Positions 1 through 6,929 of a stretch of 22,053 bases of DNA are shown piece by piece. A program made the position numbers and the translations under genes. Each line of letters begins with the position of its first letter. The stretch's first letter is position 1. The stretch is from NCBI GenBank assembly GCA_045631465.1, contig JAZQUV010000047.1:1-22053 (forward strand), read 5' to 3'. This stretch comes from Aphodosoma sp045631465 (GTDB lineage Bacteria; Bacteroidota; Bacteroidia; Bacteroidales; Paludibacteraceae). Under the pieces are notes generated by a model. That model worked only from the letters and a program-made list of their open reading frames with translations, did not search any database and was not told where the DNA came from.

Positions 1-5
1 AAAAT

Positions 6-27
6 AATCAAGGTTGTATCCTTGATT
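6..27 (-). terminator. Hairpin terminator of tRNA-Ser
   Basis: Positions 6-13 and 20-27 form a perfect 8-bp stem with a 6-nt loop. On the minus strand the stem is followed by ATTTT. It lies just past the 3' end of tRNA-Ser, so it probably ends that transcript. Confidence 0.7.
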
Positions 28-39
28 TATTTTTCCTTG

Positions 40-124
40 CGGAGAGAGAGGGATTCGAACCCCCGGTACCTCTCAGTACGGCGGTTTTCAAGACCGCTGC
101 AATCGACCACTCTGCCATCTCTCC
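40..124 (-). tRNA. tRNA-Ser (anticodon UGA)
   Basis: Read on the minus strand, this folds as a class II tRNA. The acceptor stem pairs GGAGAGA (124-118) with TCTCTCC (47-41), and the discriminator base at 40 is G, as usual for serine. The anticodon loop carries TGA, there is a long variable arm, and the T-arm has GGTTCGAATCC. The bases after the discriminator read CAA, so CCA is not encoded. A promoter at 138-169 and a terminator at 6-27 make it an independent unit. Confidence 0.97.
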
Positions 125-137
125 TTCAAAAGCGATG

Positions 138-169
138 CAAAGATACGACCTTTTTTTGAATCCACCAAA
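138..169 (-). promoter_or_regulatory. Bacteroidetes-type promoter for tRNA-Ser
   Basis: The minus strand reads TTTG (169-166), 20 bases, then TATCTTTG (145-138). This matches the Bacteroidetes primary sigma consensus of a TTTG -33 box and a TAnnTTTG -7 box. The tRNA 5' end is 13 bases downstream. Confidence 0.85.
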
Positions 170-340
170 TATTTTTGTGATTATTTTTATAAAAAAGTGA
201 AAATATTTTTTAAGGCGTTGATTATTAGTGTTAAAAAATATATTATTTTAGTCTCTTATTGTGCTATTTTGTCTTGTTATATTCCTTTTTTTGGTCGTTT
301 TTTATGTGTTTTTCTTTAAAAAATGAGTACAATTAGACAA
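170..340. other. AT-rich intergenic stretch without a gene
   Basis: The 125-406 gap holds the tRNA-Ser promoter at its left end and a terminator at its right end. Between them I see only AT-rich sequence with long T and A runs and no credible ORF or RNA. Confidence 0.6.
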
Positions 341-386
341 AAAAAAGATGGAAATGACCAAATTCCTTGTCATTTCCATCTTTTTT
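341..386 (-). terminator. Strong Rho-independent terminator
   Basis: An 18-bp perfect stem (341-358 with 369-386) closes a 10-nt loop. The T-rich arm continues as a T run on the minus strand. It sits 20 bases past the stop of the lipoprotein gene and should end that transcript. A-runs on one side and T-runs on the other would let it work in both directions. Confidence 0.9.
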
Positions 387-406
387 AAGTGTAAAATTCT
401 GATGTA

Positions 407-1003
407 TTATTCGAGAATTTTGATTTTTTGAGGAGCAATATTTTGGATAGTTTCGATGTCAATTGCGCCGTTGAAGATTAATTCTTTTTCTACGATATCT
501 TCAGTAACGAGGCTTTGGAATTCCAAATTAGCAATCATTGTGCCATTAGTAGCATTACCTTTGAATTCAACTGTACCACCGATGCAGAACAAAAGGTCAG
601 TGTTTTTGCCATTTTCGATAACAGCAACGAAAGTACCTATAGGGTATCCTTCATATACACCACCACCCATTACAAATTCTTCTTCTGCGAAGTCATCATC
701 CATTTCTTCAATAGGATAAGCTTGGTAAGTATTTGCAGCTGGGAACAAGTCTTCTTGTGGAGTTGCATACATTTGCATATAGAAGTAATCGCCTGTACCG
801 CTAAAACCGCTGTTTGTAAGAGCAACATCGTTAGTTGTAGCTTCAACTATATAAACTTGACCAAATTCAGTTGCTTTTGTTTGGATTGATGTAACAGTAC
901 AGTTAGATTCAACTTCTGGTTCTGGTTCAACTTGTGGGCCACAAGCAACGAAAGACAAGCTCATAGCAACGAGCATAAAAAGAGAATAGAAAAGTTTTTT
1001 CAT
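407..1003 (-). CDS. Putative lipoprotein of unknown function (198 aa)
   Basis: I do not recognise a family. Residues 1-20 are a lipoprotein signal peptide: MKK, a hydrophobic core, then SFVA before Cys21, the likely lipidated residue. The Pro/Glu-rich stretch after Cys21 (GPQVEPEPEVE) is a flexible acidic tether, which in Bacteroidetes can favour surface exposure. That last point is inference. The rest is acidic and rich in Thr, Gly and Asn, without transmembrane segments, and looks like a beta-rich extracytoplasmic domain. The start fits the signal peptide. It lies 64 bp past another small lipoprotein gene on the same strand and ends just before a strong terminator, so it may be the last gene of the ispE-side unit. 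No promoter is evident in the 64-bp gap. Confidence 0.8.
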   Translation of the reverse strand: MKKLFYSLFMLVAMSLSFVACGPQVEPEPEVESNCTVTSIQTKATEFGQVYIVEATTNDVALTNSGFSGTGDYFYMQMYATPQEDLFPAANTYQAYPIEEMDDDFAEEEFVMGGGVYEGYPIGTFVAVIENGKNTDLLFCIGGTVEFKGNATNGTMIANLEFQSLVTEDIVEKELIFNGAIDIETIQNIAPQKIKILE

Positions 1004-1067
1004 GATTTTAGGTGACTGTTATATACCATTGTCTCGTCGGTTTTTAGAATTAATATAATTTATTAGA

Positions 1068-1346
1068 TTATTTATTTTCGATATTAGCAGCGACACAATC
1101 TTCAACAGTCTTATGTGACGAAGCGATTGAGCGAGATACTTTTACACCAAGTTGTTTTTCTAAATATTCTTTTTTAGCATCAGCTTCGTTAGCCGAACAC
1201 CATTCGTATGTGTTCATTTTTGTTGTTGAACTTCCGATTTCTACTTCATAAGTGAATTTGTAGCATTTGCGAGTATCAGGGTCGCAAGAAACTAAACCTA
1301 AACCCAAAAATGCGGCCATAGCAATAGATAAAATAACTTTTTTCAT
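1068..1346 (-). CDS. Small putative lipoprotein (92 aa)
   Basis: The product has a lipoprotein signal peptide (residues 1-20, ending GLVS) before Cys21, followed by DPDTRKC. The mature part is only about 70 residues and has three further cysteines (C28, one in EWCSAN, one in VEDCVAA), so a periplasmic disulfide is possible. I recognise no domain. The region around residues 50-85 looks helical and charged and may resemble a small alpha/beta stress-type lipoprotein, but this is only an impression. It starts 30 bp after the yraN stop, so it may be co-transcribed with ispE, the thioesterase gene and yraN. The 407-1003 lipoprotein gene follows on the same strand. Confidence 0.8.
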   Translation of the reverse strand: MKKVILSIAMAAFLGLGLVSCDPDTRKCYKFTYEVEIGSSTTKMNTYEWCSANEADAKKEYLEKQLGVKVSRSIASSHKTVEDCVAANIENK

Positions 1347-1376
1347 AGTTTTTGATTTTTAATAGTTTGTTTGATT

Positions 1377-1763
1377 TTAAATATTTAATTCAGGATAAAA
1401 AGCATCTTTTATATGATTAAGGCGGTATTCGCCTTTTTCGTCTAGGATAAGTGTGATAATATCAAATCTAGTATCACAATCTAGTCCTTTCATTAGTATA
1501 TAATTATGAGCAGCTCTGACAAGGTTGCGCATTTTTTGATTGTTCACAGCATCTTCGGCATTAACCAAGTCTTCATTTTTACGAGCTTTCACTTCAACAA
1601 TCACCAACATTTCGCCATCTTTTGCAATTATATCAATCTCTTTATGTCCACTACGCCAATTAGTTTCTAAAATCAAATATCCCTGTTGTTCAAGGTATGT
1701 GCGTGCCATAAATTCGCAGTGACGACCAAAATCGTGGCGTTTATCAGTCTTTTTATCAGTCAT
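1377..1763 (-). CDS. yraN: YraN/UPF0102 family endonuclease-like protein
   Basis: This 128-aa protein has the length and layout of the YraN (UPF0102) family, which has a restriction-endonuclease-like fold. An N-terminal helix (GRHCEFMARTYLEQQGY) leads to NWR, then GHKEIDIIAKDG with E42 and D44, and VIVEVKAR with E57 and K59. These form the PD-(D/E)xK-type nuclease core. Cellular function is not established; a role in DNA repair or recombination is usually assumed. The start codon directly abuts the stop codon of the upstream thioesterase gene (zero-base spacing), which points to translational coupling in an ispE, thioesterase, yraN operon. Confidence 0.93.
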   Translation of the reverse strand: MTDKKTDKRHDFGRHCEFMARTYLEQQGYLILETNWRSGHKEIDIIAKDGEMLVIVEVKARKNEDLVNAEDAVNNQKMRNLVRAAHNYILMKGLDCDTRFDIITLILDEKGEYRLNHIKDAFYPELNI

Positions 1764-2492
1764 TTACATTGTTAGTTGAATTCTGCAGCAAGCCACTCCA
1801 TCTTCATTGCGAAGTTCAAACTTGCGATTATTGTCCATAGTTTCGTTGTATATCTGGATATTTTGATTATATAAAGCCTCGCGCAAATAGTTTATATCCA
1901 TTCGTTTAATAGTGCTATTCATTATCTCGTCGAGAGATAGTGTATCAATAGCCCATTGTAGATATTTCATCGAATTAACATGTTGGTTCATATCAATATC
2001 GCTCACAACAACTCTGTGGGTATGAATAGGTTCGTCTACCGATTTATAATCTACACGTTTTGGTTTAGCCATTGTGAACAATGGATTTTGAGTAGTAACA
2101 ACATGATTAGCTAAATCTGTTGATTTTAGTAGGTCCACCATTTTGCGAGTATTGAAGTCAATCATTGACCATAGGGTAGAAGCCTGTCCTATAACTTTTT
2201 TCTGATCATTATAGATTAAAAAGTTGCGTGTAGTGAATATAGACCCACAATCTTCCACCCATGTTTCGATGCTAATAGTTTCGTATTCTCGAGGATATTC
2301 CATCATCTCAATTGCAATGCGACTAGTCACCCACGCCAATCCACGTTCGTGCATATAATCCATTCCAAAACCTCTCTTCTTGGCAGCCATACCAGCCGCA
2401 TCAAGGATGTAAGCACCGATATTTTGCATCGAAATGCGTTTTGATGCATCAGCTTCGCGTGGATATATGTAGAAATCAAAAGTATTGGTCAT
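1764..2492 (-). CDS. Acyl-ACP thioesterase (FatA/FatB-like)
   Basis: The product hydrolyses acyl-acyl carrier protein to free fatty acid and ACP in the cytoplasm, judged from family membership. At 242 aa it has the double hot-dog layout of the family. The N-terminal half has GLAWVTSRIAIEMMEYP and ETISIETWV, typical of the substrate-binding hot dog. The second half has SDIDMNQHVNSMKY (about residues 164-177), with the catalytic-site Asp167, Asn169 and His171. Many bacterial members are near this length, so it looks complete. It starts 2 bp after the ispE stop and abuts yraN, so the three are almost certainly one operon. Chain-length preference cannot be read from the sequence. Confidence 0.93.
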   Translation of the reverse strand: MTNTFDFYIYPREADASKRISMQNIGAYILDAAGMAAKKRGFGMDYMHERGLAWVTSRIAIEMMEYPREYETISIETWVEDCGSIFTTRNFLIYNDQKKVIGQASTLWSMIDFNTRKMVDLLKSTDLANHVVTTQNPLFTMAKPKRVDYKSVDEPIHTHRVVVSDIDMNQHVNSMKYLQWAIDTLSLDEIMNSTIKRMDINYLREALYNQNIQIYNETMDNNRKFELRNEDGVACCRIQLTM

Positions 2493-2494
2493 AA

Positions 2495-3307
2495 CTATTT
2501 CAAAGTAAGGTAATAGACGTCAGATTTAATGTCAGTGGTTATATTTTGTTCAATTTCTTTGTCAAATATTCCATATATTGTCGACCCAGAGCCAGACATA
2601 GCAGCATATATTGCCCCTTTTGCATACAACATCTTTTTTATTTCGGCCAATTCGGGGTGAGCAACAAACACAGTTTTTTCAAAGTCATTATATATATGGT
2701 CTTTCCATTCAGCGATAGGCAGTTTTATCACCTCTTCAAGAGGAGTTGTCCAACGTTGAGGTTTGCATCCACCATATGCCTCTGCAGTCGACACATGCAC
2801 CTCAGGTTTCACCAACACAATGTAATAACCGCTTAGATTCACGCAAGTAGGTTCGAATATATTGCCAATTCCCTTAGCCAAAACAGGTTTATTTTCTATA
2901 AAAAACGCACAATCGGCGCCTAATTTAGCAGCACGAGTTTGCAACTCTTCGGATGTAAGCCCCAGTGCAAACGCGTCATTAAGCATTTTCAGCATAAAAG
3001 CCGCATCGGCCGAGCCACCACCTAAGCCCGCTCCCATTGGGATTTTTTTTAGAAGATGAATATCAAGACAAGGTAGATTAAACTCCTCTTTTATAAGATT
3101 ATAAGCCTTAATGATTAGATTATTGTTAGGATTACCATCTATATCCAAACCAGAACAAGAAAATTGGGTCTTATCATTAGCCACAAATTCAAGAGCATCA
3201 CACAAATCCACTGGATAGAAGATAGTTTCTAAGTTATGGTAACCATCCGCACGTTTTTCGGTGATGTTTAGACCAATATTTATCTTGGCATTTGGGAATG
3301 TTATCAT
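2495..3307 (-). CDS. ispE: 4-diphosphocytidyl-2-C-methyl-D-erythritol kinase
   Basis: IspE phosphorylates the 2-hydroxyl of CDP-methylerythritol with ATP in the non-mevalonate (MEP) isoprenoid pathway. The 270-aa protein is a GHMP kinase: NAKINIGLNI near the N-terminus carries the catalytic-site Lys8. The ATP-binding glycine loop PMGAGLGGGSADAA spans residues 90-103. GADCAFF places the catalytic Asp at 132. A C-terminal MSGSGST motif completes the set. The length is usual for the family and the start precedes the first conserved strand directly. It is the first gene of the ispE, thioesterase, yraN group, with a good promoter at 3428-3459 and a roughly 115-nt leader that contains a heptad repeat. 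Confidence 0.97.
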   Translation of the reverse strand: MITFPNAKINIGLNITEKRADGYHNLETIFYPVDLCDALEFVANDKTQFSCSGLDIDGNPNNNLIIKAYNLIKEEFNLPCLDIHLLKKIPMGAGLGGGSADAAFMLKMLNDAFALGLTSEELQTRAAKLGADCAFFIENKPVLAKGIGNIFEPTCVNLSGYYIVLVKPEVHVSTAEAYGGCKPQRWTTPLEEVIKLPIAEWKDHIYNDFEKTVFVAHPELAEIKKMLYAKGAIYAAMSGSGSTIYGIFDKEIEQNITTDIKSDVYYLTLK

Positions 3308-3390
3308 AGTTTGGATATTAGGGTTTATAGTTTAGAGAGTGAAGTGTGAATCCGAACCAATAATCTTGAGCTTATAGCAAAAAATAGTAC

Positions 3391-3425
3391 TTTCAATTCT
3401 CAACTTTCAATTCTCAACTTTCAAT
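3391..3425. repeat. Heptad tandem repeat in the ispE leader
   Basis: Five units with a 7-base period alternate between AATTCTC-like and AACTTTC-like sequences. The tract covers the predicted ispE transcription start and the first part of the leader. Confidence 0.85.
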
Positions 3426-3427
3426 GG

Positions 3428-3459
3428 CAAAGATACAAAAAATATTCTGATACTACAAC
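3428..3459 (-). promoter_or_regulatory. Promoter of the ispE operon
   Basis: The minus strand reads GTTG (3459-3456), 20 bases, then TATCTTTG (3435-3428). The spacing equals that of the tRNA-Ser and mce promoters. It begins just 11 bases past the terminator stem of the preceding small transcription unit. Confidence 0.8.
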
Positions 3460-3470
3460 TATATTTACAA

Positions 3471-3500
3471 AAAAAACTCCCACGACACCAGTCGTAGGAG
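3471..3500 (-). terminator. Rho-independent terminator of the small RNA and the LytTR operon
   Basis: The stem is 3477-3486 with 3491-3500: 10 bp, with one position that is a G-U pair on the minus-strand RNA, around a 4-nt loop. On the minus strand it is followed by a run of T residues. It is the first terminator after the response regulator gene, so it probably also ends any read-through mRNA of the kinase-regulator operon. Confidence 0.9.
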
Positions 3501-3521
3501 CTTTTCATTATTACCTAAAAC

Positions 3522-3572
3522 CTAAATTGTTGTTTTTCTAACCGTTGCTTCACAGCAGGGCTTTATTTTCAT
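3522..3572 (-). CDS. Possible 16-codon micropeptide ORF inside the small RNA
   Basis: ATG at 3572 opens a frame that reads MKIKPCCEATVRKTTI and stops at TAG (3524-3522). Because the -7 box ends at 3577, the ATG would lie at or within a few bases of the RNA 5' end, so translation would be leaderless or nearly so. The peptide is basic with a Cys-Cys pair and no hydrophobic signal. Nothing but position and a clean ATG-to-stop frame supports it, and a frame this short can arise by chance. A non-coding RNA is an equally good reading. Confidence 0.3.
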   Translation of the reverse strand: MKIKPCCEATVRKTTI

Positions 3573-3576
3573 GCTG

Positions 3577-3584
3577 CAAAGATA
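3577..3584 (-). promoter_or_regulatory. -7 box of the small RNA promoter, with weak -33
   Basis: The minus strand reads TATCTTTG (3584-3577), a perfect TAnnTTTG box. The usual TTG element 20 bases upstream is missing; that position reads TTTT. The nearest TTG (3603-3601) is only 16 bases away. A good -7 box with a poor -33 box is what an activator-dependent promoter would look like. Confidence 0.65.
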
Positions 3585-3617
3585 CTGCTATTTTTCGTTC
3601 CAATAAAATAAATTCCG

Positions 3618-3647
3618 ACGAATGGTAGTTTTTCCCTACTGAATGGT
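3618..3647 (-). promoter_or_regulatory. Putative LytTR-family binding site (two 9-bp direct repeats)
   Basis: On the minus strand ACCATTCAG (3647-3639) and ACCATTCGT (3626-3618) are separated by exactly 12 bases. LytTR proteins are known to bind two imperfect 9-bp direct repeats of the form [TA][AC][CA]GTTN[AG][TG] with 12-13 bp between them. Both copies match at 8 of 9 positions, the exception being A for G at position 4. The upstream copy covers the stop codon region of the LytTR gene itself. The site lies 33 bp upstream of the small RNA -7 box, a normal place for an activator. Confidence 0.65.
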
Positions 3648-4433
3648 AGAGGTATCCCCGTCAAGCCAGGCCAAAAACATCTGAACCCTATTGCGCGACA
3701 CATAAATATCCTCCGCAAAAGCAGGCTTTATAGTTATTTTTAGTCGTCCGTTGAAGTGTTTTGATACTGAACTTATAGAATTTATATTAAGAATAAATTG
3801 TCGTGAGATACGGAAAAACTGCTGAGGATTGAGTTGTTCAACAAGCGTATCAAGCGTATAATTTATGATATATCGTTGATTATCTTTTGTAGCAACAAAC
3901 GTATAATGGTCCTCGCTATAGAAATAGGCAATATCTTCCATCGTAAGATGTTGATAATTATCGCCAACCTTAGCCACCAAGCGCTCTTTATAACCATTTT
4001 GACTTGGGCGAGGTGTATTTTGTGTCGATAATTTTTGTATTTGGGTATGAATAGTCGACAACTCCTCTGCATTTGCACTAGTCAGAGTCTGGTATTTTTT
4101 TAGAGCAACGATAAGCTCTTCTTCCTCAATAGGTTTGAGTAAATAAGCAATACCATTTGTCTTGAAAGCCTCAATTGCATATTGGTCATATGCAGTTGTA
4201 AAAATCACAGGAGCAGTCACTTTCACCTTATCAAATATATCAAAACAAATACTATCCGACAAGTGAATATCCATAAAAATAATATCAGGTTGAGCATTAT
4301 TCTTCAACCAAAAAATAGATTCAGACACAGAGTAGAAAGACGCCAAAAGTTCAAAGTTAGGGTCCAAATGTTTCAGCATACGTATCAATTCTTCTTGAGC
4401 CAATGGTTCGTCTTCAATTATTAAATATTTCAT
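3636..4433 (-). CDS. LytTR-family response regulator
   Basis: The product is a two-domain transcription factor of 265 aa. Residues 1-115 form a receiver domain: the acidic pocket is E7-D8, the phospho-acceptor is D55 in FMDIHL, with T80 (FTTAYD) and K100 (LLKPIE). A Gln/Thr/Ser-rich linker leads to a C-terminal LytTR DNA-binding domain at about 148-255, with the marks YFYSEDHYTFV, FFRISRQFILN and VSRNRVQMFL. The kinase gene lies 10 bp upstream on the same strand, so the pair is an operon and probably a cognate system. The signal is unknown. Two LytTR-type direct repeats at the 3' end of this gene, directly upstream of a small transcription unit, suggest a very local target. Confidence 0.95.
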   Translation of the reverse strand: MKYLIIEDEPLAQEELIRMLKHLDPNFELLASFYSVSESIFWLKNNAQPDIIFMDIHLSDSICFDIFDKVKVTAPVIFTTAYDQYAIEAFKTNGIAYLLKPIEEEELIVALKKYQTLTSANAEELSTIHTQIQKLSTQNTPRPSQNGYKERLVAKVGDNYQHLTMEDIAYFYSEDHYTFVATKDNQRYIINYTLDTLVEQLNPQQFFRISRQFILNINSISSVSKHFNGRLKITIKPAFAEDIYVSRNRVQMFLAWLDGDTSTIQ

Positions 4434-4443
4434 AATTAATATA

Positions 4444-5502
4444 TTAAGCTATTTCATGTCGTGAGATAAGAGGGATAGAAACGCAGAATACACCATCATT
4501 TCCACTAATCTTAATCTCTCGATTTACAATTATTTTATATTTCTCTTTTAATCCTTTCAACCCAATTCCAGTAGAGTCTGCAGGAATAGGACGAGGAGCC
4601 AAATTATTCGATACAACAACACAATTATCATCAATCATCACATTGATAATCAGAGGTGACGAAACCGAAATAATATTATGCTTTACAGCATTTTCAATCA
4701 AAATTTGCACAGCTGTAGGCACTATTCTCATCCCTAAAACAGCCGGATCCGTTATCTCCGGAATATTGATTTTTATACCATCTCCATATCTGATATTAAG
4801 AATTTTAGCATATTGGCGCACAAATTTCAATTCATCTGAGAATGATACAACGTCTTGTTTATCGTTCGACAACAAATATCTATAAATCGCAGCCAATTGT
4901 TTTGTAAATTCAGTAGCCTTATGAGGGTTAGAATTTATCAAAGATATCAATATATTGAGCGAGTTGAACAAGAAATGGGGATTTACTTGAGCCCTTAGTT
5001 GTTGATATTTTACGCGCAATATTTCCGACTCTATCTCCTTGATATGTTGCTCTTGGCGTTGAACAACCTCGTCTTGATCAATATATTTTGCCAGCATCAA
5101 TATAAAGCAGTTCACCATCGTGTCAGCAACAATCGATATCAAAAAATAAGTCTCCTTAAACGTATCGCTAAATTTTTCATGCGAAGTTGGGTCGAACATA
5201 AAGAAAGCAAAGATAGTAAAAAACACTGCAATGAATATAGCAAAACATAGTTGGAATACAGTAGTCAAATGTCTGTGCCTCAACAATAGAGGTTGCTTGT
5301 TGCTCCAGCGCACCAAATATTGATTGAACATACCCGCCATAATGACAAACGGAGCACCATAAGCCGAGCAGTAGATCATAAACTTCCAAGATAATCTATC
5401 TTCGTATATAATATTATTGATTGCAATCACCAAAATATAGGCAATTGCCAATCCAAAAATAGATACAATCGTAATAGCATCTCTATGTTTTATCAACTTC
5501 AT
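4444..5502 (-). CDS. LytS/YehU-type sensor histidine kinase
   Basis: This 352-aa membrane kinase belongs to the His_kinase (PF06580) group that pairs with LytTR regulators. The N-terminus has about four transmembrane segments (roughly residues 11-30, 41-58, 82-103 and 118-138) with short loops and no large sensor domain. A coiled-coil linker follows (about 143-168). The phospho-acceptor is His176 in AQVNPHFLFNSLN. The N-box is LIENAVKHN (268-276) and the G-box TGIGLKGL (311-318). The small sensor part suggests detection of a membrane-linked signal or a small ligand, which is inference. The response regulator gene follows after 10 bp. I see no clear TAnnTTTG promoter upstream; the 159-bp gap before it holds a dispersed repeat element. 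Confidence 0.95.
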   Translation of the reverse strand: MKLIKHRDAITIVSIFGLAIAYILVIAINNIIYEDRLSWKFMIYCSAYGAPFVIMAGMFNQYLVRWSNKQPLLLRHRHLTTVFQLCFAIFIAVFFTIFAFFMFDPTSHEKFSDTFKETYFLISIVADTMVNCFILMLAKYIDQDEVVQRQEQHIKEIESEILRVKYQQLRAQVNPHFLFNSLNILISLINSNPHKATEFTKQLAAIYRYLLSNDKQDVVSFSDELKFVRQYAKILNIRYGDGIKINIPEITDPAVLGMRIVPTAVQILIENAVKHNIISVSSPLIINVMIDDNCVVVSNNLAPRPIPADSTGIGLKGLKEKYKIIVNREIKISGNDGVFCVSIPLISRHEIA

Positions 5503-5527
5503 AATATTCCTAAAAACTCTAGTCCCA

Positions 5528-5643
5528 AATACACACTCTCAGTGTGTATTCAACTTTAATTTTTCCAAATTTTAAATATACTATACAGCTACCTGCAAGC
5601 TACCCTCAAGCAACTCAAAAAATACACACTCACAGTGTGTGTT
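5528..5643. repeat. Dispersed hairpin-ended repeat element, copy A
   Basis: A 10-bp palindrome, AATACACACT-CTC-AGTGTGTATT (5528-5550), starts the element and a near copy (5621-5643) ends it. Inside, at 5587-5614, is a 28-base motif built of 11-base units (AGCTACCTGCA type). Copy B at 12603-12709 has the same layout, and the 28-base motif matches it at 23 of 28 positions. It fills most of the gap between rarA and the kinase gene and carries no ORF. Confidence 0.75.
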
Positions 5644-5661
5644 CCCTTCTCAAAAAAAGAA

Positions 5662-6921
5662 CTATCTTCCCCACAACTTTTTCATCAACTCATCCATTTT
5701 CGCTTCAGAGGCATTAGGTTGCGCCTCCCATATTTTTTTCCCAACTAATGCATCTGGCATATATTGTTGTGCAACGAAATGGTTAGGAAAATCGTGCGCA
5801 TACTGATACTCCTTGCCGTAATTCAAATCCTTCAACAACTTAGTAGGAGCATTACGCAAATGTAGTGGCACAGGCAAGTTACCTGTTTTTTCTACCAACG
5901 CTAGTGCATCATTTATCGCATTATAAGCCGAGTTGCTTTTAGGCGAAGTGGCCAAATATATCGTAACTTCTGCCAACGGAATTCTGCCTTCGGGCCACCC
6001 AATCTTGTGTATCGTGTCAAAACAAGCATTGGCAAGCAGTAGGGCATTAGGATTGGCAAGTCCGATATCCTCCGATGCCGAGATAACCAATCTTCGTGCG
6101 ATGAACTTAGGGTCCTCGCCTGCAGCAATCATCCTAGCCAACCAATATATAGCAGCATCAGGGTCAGAACCACGAATACTCTTGATGAATGCCGAAATAA
6201 TATCATAATGCACCTCACCATTTTTGTCATACGCTAGTGGGTTTTGTTGTAGGCGAGCAGTTACGATATCGTTATTTATCATAAGTTTGCCCTCAGGCTG
6301 AGCATTATGCAATATTTCGATGATATTGAGCAACTTGCGCGCATCGCCACCCGAGAAACGGAACAAAGCCTCCATCTCTTGCATCTCCACCTCACGTTTT
6401 TTCAGTTCCACATCCGTTGCAAAGGCTCTCTCCACCAATTTTTGCATATCTTCCACTTCTAGCGACTTCAATACATACACTTGGCAACGCGAGAGTAGAG
6501 GAGTGATAACCTCGAACGAAGGATTCTCCGTCGTAGCACCAATTAGTGTGACCGTGCCATTCTCCACAGCGCCAAGCAACGAGTCTTGTTGCGATTTGCT
6601 GAATCGGTGAATCTCATCAATGAAAAGTATCGGGTTGGCTTGCGAGAAGAAAGTCGATTGCTTAGCCTTTTCAATCACCTCGCGCACATCCTTCACCCCC
6701 GAAGTCACAGCACTAAGTGTGAAGAACGGGCGTTCCAACACATTGGCGATAATGCGAGCCAACGAAGTTTTGCCCACTCCTGGAGGACCCCACAATATGA
6801 ACGACGACAAATTGCCACTCTCAATCATCTGACGGAGAATGGCACCTTCACCCACTAAGTGAGATTGACCAATATAATCATCTAAGTTGCGAGGACGCAA
6901 TCGTTCGGCTAAAGGTTGCAT
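5662..6921 (-). CDS. rarA: Replication-associated recombination protein A (RarA/MgsA)
   Basis: RarA is an AAA+ ATPase related to clamp-loader subunits that acts at stalled replication forks. The 419-aa protein starts MQPLAERLRPRNLDDYIGQ, typical of the family. Walker A is GPPGVGKT (45-52), Walker B LFIDEIHR (99-106), sensor 1 GATTEN (128-133), with the arginine finger at SR (144-145). The C-terminal MgsA domain includes RGSDPDAAIYWLARM and ASEDIGLANP. The open frame continues 23 codons upstream to 6990, but those codons come from an intergenic AAGTTGA-type repeat. I therefore chose the ATG at 6921, which begins the conserved sequence. tRNA-Gln lies 93 bp upstream. Confidence 0.96.
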   Translation of the reverse strand: MQPLAERLRPRNLDDYIGQSHLVGEGAILRQMIESGNLSSFILWGPPGVGKTSLARIIANVLERPFFTLSAVTSGVKDVREVIEKAKQSTFFSQANPILFIDEIHRFSKSQQDSLLGAVENGTVTLIGATTENPSFEVITPLLSRCQVYVLKSLEVEDMQKLVERAFATDVELKKREVEMQEMEALFRFSGGDARKLLNIIEILHNAQPEGKLMINNDIVTARLQQNPLAYDKNGEVHYDIISAFIKSIRGSDPDAAIYWLARMIAAGEDPKFIARRLVISASEDIGLANPNALLLANACFDTIHKIGWPEGRIPLAEVTIYLATSPKSNSAYNAINDALALVEKTGNLPVPLHLRNAPTKLLKDLNYGKEYQYAHDFPNHFVAQQYMPDALVGKKIWEAQPNASEAKMDELMKKLWGR

Positions 6922-6929
6922 ATTTATAA

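Larger units (their letters stand above)
3471..3573 (-). ncRNA. Candidate small RNA (about 100 nt) downstream of the LytTR regulator
   Basis: A TATCTTTG promoter box (3584-3577) predicts a start near 3573-3571. A strong terminator ends at about 3471, which gives a transcript of about 100 nt. Near the 5' end, TGCT-GTGA-AGCA can form a small hairpin with a GNRA-type tetraloop; the 3' end is the terminator hairpin. The transcript also contains a 16-codon ORF starting at its very 5' end, so it could be a small mRNA instead. It lies between the LytTR regulator and ispE. I cannot assign it to a known RNA family. Confidence 0.55.

Noticed and set aside
3450..3516. Second small ORF (ATG in AATAATGAAAAGC) within the small RNA
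   Set aside because: Its codons run straight through the terminator stem and T run, so it would not be transcribed completely.
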